A stretch of DNA of 64,000 nucleotides from Sphingobium sp. EM0848 (GCF_013375555.1 NZ_JABXWB010000003.1:186001-250000), one strand, 5' to 3'; shown: positions 44,933 to 54,245, counted from the stretch's first letter. Program-made: numbers and translations. Notes: generated by a model from the sequence alone, not told the origin.

Positions 44933-46720
44933 ATGAATGATCAACAATCTGACGGTGCGGGTGAAAGCGACGCACTGGTGTCTCGTTCGGGCGGCCAAGC
45001 CGTAGTTGAGGCGCTGCATGCGTCCGGCGTGGACCTTGTGGTCGGGTACTCTGGTGGCGGTACTGGAGCCATCATCCACCATATCGCCACGAGCGGCATG
45101 GCAAACATGAATGCCCGCACAGAGTTGTCTGGCGCCTGGATTTCATATGGCTATAACCGGGTGAAGGGACGGGCTGCGTCAGCCTGCCTCTTCCACTGTG
45201 TCGGAGCGCTGCACGCTGCTCCGGTGGTCTATGCGTCGAAGGTCGACAGCACGCCCTTCTTCATGATGGACGTCAACCTCGACAGTTCGCTCGATTTTCG
45301 CGAAGGTCTGCAGGACTCGGCCGAATTGCTGTCTGCCCTGAAGCCCATCGCCAAGCATGCCCGCAAAGCTGTCCTGGCTGATGACCTCCCGCTTGCGGTT
45401 CGCCAAGCTGTGCTTGCAGCAAGTACTGGGCGGCCGGGCTCCAGCGTCCTTGACCTGACGCTCCAGTCTGTCACGCACGAGACGGCTTGCCTCGTGGAGC
45501 CCCTGGCGCTGCCCGAGCCACCGGCCGCTTCGGAGGCGACCATTGCCCGCGCTCTCAGCATGATCGCCAGTGCCAAGTCGCCGATCCTGTTCGTAGGTGG
45601 TGGCGTCCACCTGGCGCAGGCCACGGCGGAGCTGCAAGCGTTCGCCGAGTCGCTCGGGATACCTATGGTGTCCACTTCCTGGGGCGGTCGCGGCGCGGTT
45701 TCCGACGATCACCCCCTGTTTGCTGGTGTCGTTGGGTCATTCGGTTGGGAAAGTGCCAACAGCATCATCCAGCAGTCCGACCTGTGGATTGCGGTCGGCA
45801 CGACCTTCTCCCAGATGACAACCGGCGCTTGGAACATCGACAAGCCCAGCAACGTGATCCAGATCGACGTGGACCCGAATCAGCTCGGCAAGATTTTTCA
45901 GCCGACGCTTGGCATCACTGGCGACGCTAAGGTCGTCCTGCGGCAGCTTCTCGACGGTGCCAAGAAGAACAACGTGACACCGGCGTCGGGTGGTGCCGAG
46001 GTCAATGCGATCGCCGCGTCAAAGGAAGAGTGGTTCAAGTACCACGACGAGCTTTGCCGCGATCCAGGCTCGGACAAGAAGGTTAACCAATACTACCTGA
46101 TAGACCAGATGGCCAAGGCGCTGCCGGAAGGGTCTATCGTTGTAGGGGACAGCGGCGGTCAAGCGTTCATGCTGTATCGGTCGTTCCACTACAAGCAAGT
46201 GACGCCGATGCCGCTCGGCTCGCGCTACATGTCGCTCGGCGCTGGTCTGCCTGTCGCAATGGGGGCGAAGCTGGCCGCGCCGGAGCGGACAGTCGTAAGC
46301 TACCATGGTGATGGTGGGTTCTACTATGACTGCATGGAGCTTTCGACGCTTGCCGAGCGTAACATGAAGGTCATCATCGTCATCGACAATAACCACTGCC
46401 TGTACGCCAACCGGCAAGGCATGAGCCTCTGGGGCATTCAAAACCCTTGGGTGGACCTGCCGGAGAGCACCGACTTCGTCGCCTTGGCAAAAGCACAGGG
46501 CGTCGACGGCGAGCGAGTGACGGATCCAGCCGACCTGCCGGCCGCACTTGAGCGGGCCATGGCTGCTGAAGGTAGCTATCTGCTGGACGTTTGGACTGAC
46601 CCTGACACGCGCATTCGTCGCGCGATCCGTGACGTTATCCCGATCTTGTCCGACCGGAAGCCGCAGCAAGGGGCAGGCGCCCATATGGGGCCGCCGTTAG
46701 AAGGTAGCTGGCCGGCTTGA
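44933..46720 (+). CDS. ThDP-dependent enzyme (acetolactate synthase/benzaldehyde lyase-like)
   Basis: 595 residues with the three-domain POX/ALS layout. The N-terminal PYR domain (GGQAVVEALHASGVDLVVG, catalytic Glu in RTELSGAWISYGY), central domain (ILFVGGGVHLAQATAELQAF) and C-terminal PP domain with the ThDP-Mg motif (GDGGFYYDCMELSTLAERN ending in IDNNH) are all visible. The family makes or breaks C-C bonds next to a carbonyl. The Gly-rich YSGGGTGAIIHH start departs from typical acetolactate synthases, so a specialised lyase or decarboxylase is likely. It is first in an operon with GMC oxidoreductase and isomerase genes. Confidence 0.85.
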   Translation: MNDQQSDGAGESDALVSRSGGQAVVEALHASGVDLVVGYSGGGTGAIIHHIATSGMANMNARTELSGAWISYGYNRVKGRAASACLFHCVGALHAAPVVYASKVDSTPFFMMDVNLDSSLDFREGLQDSAELLSALKPIAKHARKAVLADDLPLAVRQAVLAASTGRPGSSVLDLTLQSVTHETACLVEPLALPEPPAASEATIARALSMIASAKSPILFVGGGVHLAQATAELQAFAESLGIPMVSTSWGGRGAVSDDHPLFAGVVGSFGWESANSIIQQSDLWIAVGTTFSQMTTGAWNIDKPSNVIQIDVDPNQLGKIFQPTLGITGDAKVVLRQLLDGAKKNNVTPASGGAEVNAIAASKEEWFKYHDELCRDPGSDKKVNQYYLIDQMAKALPEGSIVVGDSGGQAFMLYRSFHYKQVTPMPLGSRYMSLGAGLPVAMGAKLAAPERTVVSYHGDGGFYYDCMELSTLAERNMKVIIVIDNNHCLYANRQGMSLWGIQNPWVDLPESTDFVALAKAQGVDGERVTDPADLPAALERAMAAEGSYLLDVWTDPDTRIRRAIRDVIPILSDRKPQQGAGAHMGPPLEGSWPA

Positions 46721-46908
46721 TCGAAATGCGGTTTTTCCGGCGGCGGGGGACTGCGTTTCAAACGGATCTGTGCCGCCGGTGAAACTGAAAAGTTGCTGTA
46801 GCGGGACCGGCGTCGATGTCAGAGGAGCTCCAGGGCCGATGATGACGCGCCGATGGCGTAGATCGAAACGAACAGACAGTCTTTGCATGGCTGCGGTGAG
46901 AGGATCGG

Positions 46909-48606
46909 ATGAAAACGGCACAACATGTCGAAGAGTGTGACTATCTGATTCTGGGAGGAGGGTCGGCTGGCTGTGTGATGGCCAGTCGCCTCAGCGAGGA
47001 TCCGTCCGTCCGTGTAATCCTTGTCGAAGCCGGGAACTCGCCTTCCGAGGGGCCGGATGCCGACATCGTCCGAGACGCGCGGTTCCGCACTTACGGTAAT
47101 CCTCGCCTTGTCTGGTCGACCGTCACTGCCAAATATACCGGATCGGGGCCCACTCTACCGTTCAGCCAGGCTAAGGTACTCGGAGGCGGGTCGGCCATCA
47201 ACGGGATGCATTGCCAGCGAGGCCTTCCCACCGATTACGACGAATGGAGCCAACTGGGCGTCACTGGCTGGAACTGGGAGCAGGTCCTTCCCTATTTCAA
47301 AAAGGTCGAAGCGGATCAAGATTTCCCGGGTGGCGATCATGGCAGCGATGGCCCTTTGAAGATCGGTCGTATCGGTCCCGAAAAGTGGAGCGGTTTGACG
47401 CGCGGGATCGCCGAGGCCTTGAGGCAACAGGGCTTAAAAGAACTGCGTGACTTGAATATCGACGAAGGGGATGGATACGGCGCGGTCCCGCTCAATCTGA
47501 ACAATGGCGCCCGCCACTCTACTGCCGACGCCTATTTGACCGCGGCAGTCAGAGGGCGCCCCAATCTGTCGATCCTAACAGGCGCGACCGCGCAGCGGCT
47601 GATGATCGATGCATCGAGCGTCGCTGGGGCTGAAGTAGATGACAGAGGGCGCAACGTAGCAATTCGTGCCGCCGAGACGGTCCTCTGCATGGGAGCGATC
47701 CATTCCCCGGCATTCCTGCTGCGATCTGGAATTGGGCCCGCGGCTGACCTGGCCGCTGCCGGTTTGCCCACGGTGGCCGATCGCCCAGGCGTCGGCGCGA
47801 ACCTGGCCAACCATCCGCTCCTGACGTTGGGCGCTCATTTGAAACGGGCAGGCCGCCAGTCGCGGGCTGTGGCGCATCCGTGCCCGATGCTCGTTCGATA
47901 CTCTTCGGGCGTTCCGGGCTGTCCTTCCACCGACATGACGATCGACGTGTGGGAGCGGACACCCAACCAGTTGAACTGGGATCCCATCGCGGCCCAGATT
48001 GCCAACCTGATGCTGATCCTGAACAAGGTGTACTCGACAGGTGTCATAAAGCTGCAGGCCTCCCGAGAACTCGATGTCAGCTTCAATCTTCTGAGCGACT
48101 ACCGGGACCTGGAGCGCATGATGGGCGGGGTATTGTTTCTTGGGCAGTTCCTGTCGCAACCATCCGTAAGAAAGCTCGTCAACCGCGCCTTCTTCCCGGC
48201 ATACTTCTCACCGCTCGTCTACAAGCTCATGCAGAACGATATGCAAGCGCAGCTGCTTAGCATTGCTGGTGCGATCGGACTGTCCACTCCTGCATTCGTG
48301 CGTGATCGTTTCCTCGATCGGGCGGGCCGGAACCTGAGCGAGGTATTGGCCGATTCCGACGCGCTGCGGGAAGAGGTGCTGCGATCCGTATTGCCGGGCG
48401 GCCATGTCGCAGGAACCTGTCGGATGGGAAATCCCGCGCAGAAAGCCACTGTGCTGGATTCACGCTGCCGCGTGGTGGGGGTCGATGGACTGCGCGTCGT
48501 TGATGCGTCAATCTTCCCGACCCTCATGGCTGCGGGGACCAACCTGCCGGTGATGATGGCTGCGGAAAAGGTTTCAGACATGATGACGAAGGATCGGCGC
48601 TCGTGA
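46909..48606 (+). CDS. GMC-family FAD oxidoreductase (alcohol dehydrogenase/oxidase)
   Basis: 565 residues. The FAD motif ILGGGSAGCVMASRLSED is at about residues 14-31, followed by GGGSAINGMHCQRG (signature 1) and GAIHSPAFLLRSGIG (signature 2). The active-site His is in GGHVAGTCRMG near residue 503 and the partner Asn in AAGTNLPVMMAAEK near residue 545. It oxidises primary alcohols, or aryl alcohols, to aldehydes. GAGAGGATC precedes the ATG. Its stop overlaps the next gene's GTG. Choline dehydrogenase is the usual label but the context suggests an aromatic or sugar-derived alcohol. Confidence 0.9.
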   Translation: MKTAQHVEECDYLILGGGSAGCVMASRLSEDPSVRVILVEAGNSPSEGPDADIVRDARFRTYGNPRLVWSTVTAKYTGSGPTLPFSQAKVLGGGSAINGMHCQRGLPTDYDEWSQLGVTGWNWEQVLPYFKKVEADQDFPGGDHGSDGPLKIGRIGPEKWSGLTRGIAEALRQQGLKELRDLNIDEGDGYGAVPLNLNNGARHSTADAYLTAAVRGRPNLSILTGATAQRLMIDASSVAGAEVDDRGRNVAIRAAETVLCMGAIHSPAFLLRSGIGPAADLAAAGLPTVADRPGVGANLANHPLLTLGAHLKRAGRQSRAVAHPCPMLVRYSSGVPGCPSTDMTIDVWERTPNQLNWDPIAAQIANLMLILNKVYSTGVIKLQASRELDVSFNLLSDYRDLERMMGGVLFLGQFLSQPSVRKLVNRAFFPAYFSPLVYKLMQNDMQAQLLSIAGAIGLSTPAFVRDRFLDRAGRNLSEVLADSDALREEVLRSVLPGGHVAGTCRMGNPAQKATVLDSRCRVVGVDGLRVVDASIFPTLMAAGTNLPVMMAAEKVSDMMTKDRRS

Positions 48607-49487
48607 CCTACGGCGGCCCCATTCGCTTTGCGCCTCATTTGGGCTATCTGTCGCCGGAGCAGCCGTTGTTCCTGCGCAGCGTCGGGACTCCTGATCCAAT
48701 AGTCCAGATCCGCTTCATCGCGGAACAGGGCTTCGCTGGGGTATTCGATCCTTGGTTGATCAGCCGTCCCGCAACGCAGATCGAAAGCATCATCGCGGCG
48801 ATGCGTGAACATGGGCTGGAGAGTGGCGGGATAGCCTATGCGTCCTTCCAGACCATGTTCACTCCGCTATTTGCCCGGACGGGCAGGACTGCTTGTGACG
48901 AGCTGAAGCAGCTTTTCGACAGCGCCATCGATTTGGCTTGCAAGGTCGGGGCGAAGGTTCTGGCCGTCGTTCTGCAGGGCACGCCGGAGCTTTCCAGCTC
49001 CAAACAGTTGGCTGCCGCCTCCGAGCATCTTCGCAGAGCCGGTGATCGGGCCGCGGCTGCGGGCCTCACCATCGGTATCGAGCCTATGATCGCATTGCCG
49101 GATCTGATGCTGACGTCCACCGACAGTGCGCTTGAATTCTTGGCCGCGACTAATCACGCGGCCGTCCGCCTGATCTTTGACACAGGACACGTTCAGGCCA
49201 TGGACGGCGACATCCATGCGGCCTGGGAAAAGTCTCGTGACCATATCTGCGTGGTCCAGTTAGCTGATATGCCTGGTCGCGTTCAGCCGGGCGGAGGCAC
49301 CTTGGATCTCACGTGCTTTCTAGCCGAAGCGCTCAAGAGCGACACGTTCACTCACCTTGTCGAGCTTGAGCATGGGTGGACTGCAGATTCACGGGCCATC
49401 GAGCAGGCTGCCATCTTCGAACTTAACAACATCGCCAATGCGGTCGGAGCGATAAGGCAAGGGAGAGATCGGCATGACGCGCCTTGA
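48603..49487 (+). CDS. Sugar-phosphate isomerase/epimerase-family TIM-barrel protein (Hyi-like)
   Basis: 294 residues starting at GTG 48603, overlapping the GMC stop by 4 nt (GTGA), so translation is coupled. The xylose-isomerase-like TIM-barrel pattern includes GKVGAKVLAVVLQGTPE-like beta4, TIGIEPMI (metal Glu), LIFDTGHVQAMDGD (metal Asp and His) and HLVELEHGW (metal Glu). Family members isomerise hydroxypyruvate, tartronate semialdehyde or keto-sugars, or act as lyases. With a ThDP enzyme next door, hydroxypyruvate/tartronate-semialdehyde chemistry is one option. Substrate unknown. Confidence 0.8.
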   Translation: MTYGGPIRFAPHLGYLSPEQPLFLRSVGTPDPIVQIRFIAEQGFAGVFDPWLISRPATQIESIIAAMREHGLESGGIAYASFQTMFTPLFARTGRTACDELKQLFDSAIDLACKVGAKVLAVVLQGTPELSSSKQLAAASEHLRRAGDRAAAAGLTIGIEPMIALPDLMLTSTDSALEFLAATNHAAVRLIFDTGHVQAMDGDIHAAWEKSRDHICVVQLADMPGRVQPGGGTLDLTCFLAEALKSDTFTHLVELEHGWTADSRAIEQAAIFELNNIANAVGAIRQGRDRHDAP

Positions 49488-49611
49488 TGGCGAGGTAGCC
49501 TTCGTGACCGATGGCAGTCGTGATCGATGCGGCCAGAGCCCGTTGGGGTCTTCTTCGCTCACAATGCCTGCCTTGATCACTCTCAAGGATACTCGCTTTG
49601 ATCGACCTTAA
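49474..49611 (+). pseudogene. SDR start remnant
   Basis: An ATG at 49474 with a GGGAGAG site reads MTRLDGEVAFVTDGSRDRCG, a decayed version of the usual LDGKVAFVTGGSRGIG; the glycine motif is destroyed. It then loses similarity and ends at TAA 49609-49611, overlapping both the isomerase end and the start of the next SDR gene. It may still serve as a coupling leader for the TTG start at 49598. Confidence 0.65.
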
Positions 49612-50353
49612 TGGCAAATCGGCCATCGTGCTTGGTGTCGGCGCTGGAAATATTGGCCTTGCAATCGCTCGGCGATTTCGGGATCTGGGAGCTGACGTCG
49701 TCATCGCTGGGCGCAATCGTCACGCGAATTCAAAGATCGGCTCCGAACTCGGCGTTCCAGCTGTTCGCTGTGATATCACCGAAAAGGACGACCTTGCCGC
49801 ACTTGTTAACAGCGCGAAGGGCCGATACGGCAAGGTTGATATAGCGGTCAACGCTGTGGGCGTGAACTTGGTCGCACCCTTCCTGGAAGTGACGATAGAA
49901 GAGTTAAAAAGGGTTGTCGACGTTCAGTTTACGGGGACTTTCCTATTTCTGCAGTCAATGCTTGGAGCGATGACCGCGGGTGGATCGATAATTCAAATCT
50001 CTTCGGTGACATCGCAAGCCCTACTCCCGGACCATGCGGCCTATATGGCAACAAAGGCGGCCGGCGACGTGCTAGTGAGATCGGCCGCCTTTGATTTCGG
50101 GCATCGCGGCATAAGGGTAAACAGCTTGTCTCCCGGCGCTACGTTGGATGCACCAATGGCTGGCGGCATAATGCGGGATTCGCTTGCTCGGGAAGAAGTC
50201 CGGAAGCTCATCCCAATGGGCCGGATTGGCACGGTGCAGGATGTCGCAGACGCAGCAGCCTGGCTGGCCAGCGATACCTGTTTCGTAACTGGCGAGAACA
50301 TCCAGATAAATGGTGGAATCGCCCTCCAAGCCCTTAGCACACCACCTCGCTGA
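49598..50353 (+). CDS. Short-chain dehydrogenase/reductase
   Basis: 251 residues starting at TTG 49598 (IDLNGKSAIVLGVGAGNIGL); no ATG gives the complete coenzyme motif. The cofactor loop is GVGAGNIG, the Arg in IAGRNRHAN suggests NADP, the catalytic Ser is in QISSVTSQ and Tyr/Lys in YMATK near residue 150. The end FVTGENIQINGGIA is standard. It is likely the last gene of the ThDP-GMC-isomerase operon, with 110 bp between it and the isomerase gene. Confidence 0.87.
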   Translation: MIDLNGKSAIVLGVGAGNIGLAIARRFRDLGADVVIAGRNRHANSKIGSELGVPAVRCDITEKDDLAALVNSAKGRYGKVDIAVNAVGVNLVAPFLEVTIEELKRVVDVQFTGTFLFLQSMLGAMTAGGSIIQISSVTSQALLPDHAAYMATKAAGDVLVRSAAFDFGHRGIRVNSLSPGATLDAPMAGGIMRDSLAREEVRKLIPMGRIGTVQDVADAAAWLASDTCFVTGENIQINGGIALQALSTPPR

Positions 50354-50383
50354 TCTCTGAGAATGGGCATGTAGTTGGATTTC

Positions 50384-50636
50384 ATGTCATCGTTTATAGG
50401 AGAGCCTAAAAAGAGTGGACGGTTGGCAGGTAAAGTCGCAGTCGTCACAGGTTTTGGTAGCGGAAGCGGTCGGTCGGGCTGCGCGCTGATGTTCGCCCGC
50501 GAAGGGACTCAGGTGATTGGCTGTCGATGAGACGCTGGAGCTGGCCAAGGCAGAAGGACTTTCCATTGACGGTCGCGTGCCGGTCGACCTGCTGGATGAA
50601 GCGCAGACGGCGGCATTTATGGAGGATGTCACCCAG
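50384..50636 (+). pseudogene. SDR gene, N-terminal part, frameshifted
   Basis: ATG 50384 opens SGRLAGKVAVVTGFGSGSGR, then ALMFAREGTQVIGC; the frame stops at TGA 50528-50530. The next frame continues the same protein: AVDETLELAKAEGLSIDGRV, then [15 protein letters not shown], until about 50636, where an IS3 end begins. It is similar in wording to the intact SDR at 57504. The C-terminal part resumes at about 50917. Confidence 0.85.
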
Positions 50637-50642
50637 GTCCAT

Positions 50643-50916
50643 TGAACCGCCCCGGCATTGCCGGAGACCCCAACTCCTGAGAGGAAGGGTCAATGAGCAA
50701 GACGACGAACAAGTTTGCGCCCGAGGTTCGTGAGCGGGCCGTGAGGATGGTTCTCGATCACGAGAAGGAGCATCCGTCTCGCTGGGCGGCAGCGACAGCG
50801 ATTGCCGAGAAGATCGGCTGTTCGGCCTACACGCTACTGGAGTGGGTGAAGAAGGCCGAGGTGAACAGCGGCGTTCGTGCCGGGGTTCCGACCGAAGATG
50901 TGTCGCAACCAGACAG
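50643..50916 (+). mobile_element. Hybrid IS scar: IS3 left end with orfA fragment joined to an IS481-type end
   Basis: TGAACCGCCCCGGCATTGCC at 50643 looks like an IS3-family terminus. orfA starts at ATG 50693 with the IS3 OrfA helix-turn-helix ([48 protein letters not shown]). After GVPTE (about 50895) it passes into the 20-mer at 50897-50916 that also occurs at 13437-13456. No orfB remains. The stop of the chimeric frame is TAG 50918-50920. The insertion removed an estimated 50 codons of the SDR gene. Confidence 0.78.
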
Positions 50917-51603
50917 TTAGACATCGTCTTCCTCCCCGTACGGGCCGCTTGGCCCCACCTGGTTGCACGTGGCGGAGGATCGATCATCAACTTCGCATCA
51001 GTAGCCGCCTGGGGTGGCGTGAAAGTGCTGCCGCAGATTGCCCATGCCACAGGCAAGGGTGGTGTGCTGGCCATGACCCGGCAGATGGCCGTGGAAGGAG
51101 CGCCGCACAAGATCCGCGCCAACTCGCTCTCGCCGGGACTGATCGTCACCCCGGCGACAAGGATGGCCTTTGACGCCGTACCTGGATTTGAAGAGGCGAT
51201 CCGCGAGAAGACCCTCCTGGATCGCTTCGGCGAGCCGGATGATGTCGCTTATGCGGCGCGGTATCTCGCGTCTGACGAGTCACAGTGGGTGACGGGCGTG
51301 GACATCCGGATCGACGGGGGCGCTACCGCTTGTGATGACCTGGTTGCTCGTACTTGTACTAAGTTACATATGCAAACAGCGCTCAATCAGTCATCATTGT
51401 GTGGAAAATGGGCACGGAAGCGGAACCCCATCAGAATTGCGCCAAGTGTTACGAGACCGCCACAGCAACATTTTTTCTATGAGGGGCGGGATCAATCGCT
51501 AAGCTTAGCAAAGCCCCCCTTAAAATCGTCGAACAGCCGCCCCATGTCCGCCGCGCACCGCTTGAGCGCGCGCGCGGCGTTTTTTCCGAGTTCTTCGGTG
51601 TAA
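50917..51603 (+). pseudogene. SDR gene, C-terminal part
   Basis: Resumes exactly after the IS scar: [20 protein letters not shown], then IINFASVAAWGG, AHATGKGGVLAMTRQMAVEG, NSLSPGLIVTPATRM and WVTGVDIRIDGGATA. The position of the catalytic Tyr is His (HATGK), as in the related intact SDR at 57504. After about 51335 the frame runs about 90 codons past the normal SDR end into the convergent IclR gene, so the original stop has been lost. Not functional without the N-terminal part. Confidence 0.85.
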
Positions 51604-52313
51604 CGGGCGGCGGGGATCGCAAAGTTGATCGATCCGATCGGGAAGTCGTCTGGACCGAGTACAGCGACCCCCACCCCCACGATTCCAGAAGTCCATTCCT
51701 CGAACGAATAAGCAACACCGGTTTTTCTAATTTCCTCGAGCTGTTTTTCCAGAGCGGCACGCTGAACGATCGTGGATTCCGTTGACCGTTCCAGCTGCAC
51801 CCGCTTGTGATACTCGTTCCTGTAATCCTCTGGCATCATCGCGAGCATGGCCTTGCCACCCGACGTGGCATAAAGGGGCGCGACCTCGCCGACCTTCATA
51901 TGGGTGGTCAGGCGATGACGGCCCGTGACCGTCGCTACGACTTCCTGCTGATCATCGTGGAGCTGGTTGAAAGCGCTGGTTTCTCCGATCTCGCGGGTCG
52001 CCTGCTGGAGAAACGATGTCGCTTCCTTCGCCAGATCGCTTGCGATGCGACCGATACGGACGAGCTTCAGTAGCTGCGGGCCGAGTTGATAGGAGCGTCC
52101 ATCCGCGCCAAGGATAACATAACCGCGCAGGACCATGTTGCGGAGCAGGGGGGTAAGGCTGCTTTTTGGGATGCCAAGTCTGTCCGCGATGTTGCTGTGG
52201 GACACCCCCCGGCTGGACCTCGATAGAAGCTCGAAAAGGTCGAGCACTCGATCGGCCGACTTAACCTGAGTATTATGTTCTGCTGTCATTCTGTTCGTCT
52301 CGTCGTCTCGCAT
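51492..52313 (-). CDS. IclR-family transcriptional regulator
   Basis: 273 residues. The N-terminal winged helix (about residues 18-80; RVLDLFELLSRSSRGVSHSN, IADRLGIPKSSLTPLLRNMV) is followed by the IclR effector domain (HMKVGEVAPLYATSGGKAML, GVAYSFEEWTSGIVGVGVAV, GSINFAIPAARYTEE). An alternative Met start lies 8 residues in. It diverges from gentisate 1,2-dioxygenase, and IclR proteins commonly control gentisate or protocatechuate operons as activators or repressors responsive to aromatic acids. Confidence 0.92.
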   Translation of the reverse strand: MRDDETNRMTAEHNTQVKSADRVLDLFELLSRSSRGVSHSNIADRLGIPKSSLTPLLRNMVLRGYVILGADGRSYQLGPQLLKLVRIGRIASDLAKEATSFLQQATREIGETSAFNQLHDDQQEVVATVTGRHRLTTHMKVGEVAPLYATSGGKAMLAMMPEDYRNEYHKRVQLERSTESTIVQRAALEKQLEEIRKTGVAYSFEEWTSGIVGVGVAVLGPDDFPIGSINFAIPAARYTEELGKNAARALKRCAADMGRLFDDFKGGFAKLSD

Positions 52314-52406
52314 GAGTTCGCGACCCTTGTATATGAGGGGAAGGGCATCTCACAATCCCGGTCGTACAACAGCAGCCTGCATCTTTGACAAATTCTCGCG
52401 GCGGCT

Positions 52407-52434
52407 TGACAGCTCCTAAATGAAGTGTACATAT
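52407..52434 (+). promoter_or_regulatory. Candidate promoter of gentisate operon
   Basis: TTGACA at 52407-52412, a 16-bp spacer, then TACATA at 52429-52434, 35 bp before the dioxygenase start. The -35 is perfect and the -10 weak. The -10 overlaps TGTACATATGAG; a similar TGTATATGAG lies at 52335-52344 on the IclR side, possible half-sites for the regulator. Confidence 0.45.
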
Positions 52435-52468
52435 GAGAACAAGTTTCTAAGAAGGAATTTGTGACCTC

Positions 52469-53551
52469 ATGACTTCCAGTAATGTTCCGCAGGACGACGG
52501 GATCGTGTCGACCGTCAACCGGGAAGCCGAAGCGGGTCGGATGCCGTTTTACGAGAAGGCTATCGCGCAGAATCTCGCGCCCTTATGGCGCGTTCTTCAC
52601 GGCCTCGTAACCGATCAACCCCGGCCGAACGCGCTTCCTGCGCATTGGAGCTATGCCGCCATCAAGCCCTATTTGATGGAGGCGTGTGACATCATTTCGA
52701 CCGAGGAGGCCGAGCGCAGGGTGTTGGTCCTGGAGAATCCGGGATTGCGGGGCCAGTCGCGTATCACCCCCAGCCTGTTTGCCGGCCTGCAGATCATCCT
52801 GCCTGGCGAGATCGCGCCGGCGCATCGTCATGTCGCATCCGCACTACGTTTTATCGTTGAAGGAAGCGGGGCCTACACTGCGGTCGCTGGAGAAAAGACA
52901 ATGATGGAGCCGGGCGATTTCGTCATTACGCCGTCGTGGACGTGGCATGATCATGGCAACCCGTCGCCAAATCCAATGGTGTGGCTCGACGGGCTGGACA
53001 TGCACGTGGTCAACATTTTGAGCGCCAGTTTCCGTGAGTCCTATGACGGTAAGGAGCAGGCGATCACGCGGGAGCAGGGCGCATCCTTCGCCGAAGCGGG
53101 ATGCAACCTTCTGCCTGTCGATTATAAGCAGGAAACGCTGACGTCGCCGCTTTTCAACTATCCCTATCGGATCAGCCGGGACGCGCTCGACCGTATGTCC
53201 CGCTCACGCGATCCCGACCTCCATCACGCGTATAAGATGCTGTATATCAATCCCGTTAACGGCGGTCCGGCGATGCCAACGCTCACGACGGCCATCCAGC
53301 TTGTTCCCAAGGGATTCACGACCTCCCCGTACAAATCCACCGCAGGAACTGTCTTCTCGGTCGTAGAAGGTGCGGGCAGCGTGGTGATCGGCGACGCGTG
53401 CTTCGATTTTGAACCAAGGGATCATTTTGTCGTGCCGAGCTGGGTTCCTTTCACCCTTTCGGCCGATCAGGATGCGGTGTTGTTCAGCTATTCTGATCGG
53501 GTCATTCAGGAAAAACTAGATATCTTTCGGGAGATGCGCGGCAATGCGTAA
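52469..53551 (+). CDS. Gentisate 1,2-dioxygenase
   Basis: 360 residues, the family's usual length. It is a bicupin; the N-terminal cupin holds the Fe ligands: two His in PAHRHVASALRFIVEG (about residues 113-115) and one in TWHDHGNP (about 155-157). The C-terminal cupin (AGTVFSVVEGAGSVVIGD to VPSWVPFTLSADQ) lacks the metal His set, as is usual. It opens gentisate between C1 and C2 to maleylpyruvate. An AAGGAAT site precedes the ATG. It overlaps the next gene by 8 nt, starting an operon with a fumarylpyruvate-hydrolase-like and an aldolase-like gene. Confidence 0.93.
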   Translation: MTSSNVPQDDGIVSTVNREAEAGRMPFYEKAIAQNLAPLWRVLHGLVTDQPRPNALPAHWSYAAIKPYLMEACDIISTEEAERRVLVLENPGLRGQSRITPSLFAGLQIILPGEIAPAHRHVASALRFIVEGSGAYTAVAGEKTMMEPGDFVITPSWTWHDHGNPSPNPMVWLDGLDMHVVNILSASFRESYDGKEQAITREQGASFAEAGCNLLPVDYKQETLTSPLFNYPYRISRDALDRMSRSRDPDLHHAYKMLYINPVNGGPAMPTLTTAIQLVPKGFTTSPYKSTAGTVFSVVEGAGSVVIGDACFDFEPRDHFVVPSWVPFTLSADQDAVLFSYSDRVIQEKLDIFREMRGNA

Positions 53552-54245
53552 TGACGAGTATATTTTTGACGCCCCGCCGGTGGTCAGCGTCGCCATTCAG
53601 GGTGAAGACAAACGTTTTCCCGTGCGTCGTATCTATTGCGTTGGCCGGAATTATGCCGAGCATATTCGCGAGATGGGGGCCGATGAACGCGAAAACCCTT
53701 TCTTCTTTCAGAAGCCTGCGGATGCGATTGTTGAGGATGGCGCTGCCGTTGCCTATCCGCCGTTTACGAAGGATTTCCAGTATGAGATCGAGCTGGTCCT
53801 GGCCATTGGCAAGGGCGGCGTAGAAATCGCAGTCGAGGATGCGGCGAACCATATCTTCGGCATCGCTGCCGGGATCGACCTGACCCGTCGCGACGTGCAG
53901 ATCCAGGCCCGCAAGACCGGCCGCCCGTGGGAGATCGGAAAGTCGTTCGACGCATCGGCTCCGATCGGCGCAATTGTTCCGTTGAAGGAAGGGTTTTTGC
54001 CGGACAAGGGCGCCTTGTCGCTCCGCGTCAACGACGAAATCCGCCAGAAGGCTGACATCTCCGACATGATCTGGAACTCGGCCGAAATCGTTTCTCAGCT
54101 TTCGAGGCAATATGCCCTCGTTGCGGGTGACCTGATCTACACCGGCACTCCCGCTGGCGTCGGGCCGGTCGTTCCTGGCGACGAGGTCGTCGGGGAGATC
54201 AAGGGAGTCGGAACGATCCGCGTGACCATCACCGATCCGCGTTAA
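53544..54245 (+). CDS. Fumarylacetoacetate-hydrolase-family protein (fumarylpyruvate/maleylpyruvate hydrolase)
   Basis: 233-residue single-domain FAH protein like NagK. It has [19 protein letters not shown] near residue 28, [12 protein letters not shown], the metal acids in [25 protein letters not shown] and [11 protein letters not shown] with [13 protein letters not shown]. Such enzymes split fumarylpyruvate to fumarate and pyruvate, or maleylpyruvate directly to maleate and pyruvate. No maleylpyruvate isomerase gene is seen in the window, which leaves both options open. Its start lies inside the end of the dioxygenase gene. Confidence 0.9.
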   Translation: MRNDEYIFDAPPVVSVAIQGEDKRFPVRRIYCVGRNYAEHIREMGADERENPFFFQKPADAIVEDGAAVAYPPFTKDFQYEIELVLAIGKGGVEIAVEDAANHIFGIAAGIDLTRRDVQIQARKTGRPWEIGKSFDASAPIGAIVPLKEGFLPDKGALSLRVNDEIRQKADISDMIWNSAEIVSQLSRQYALVAGDLIYTGTPAGVGPVVPGDEVVGEIKGVGTIRVTITDPR

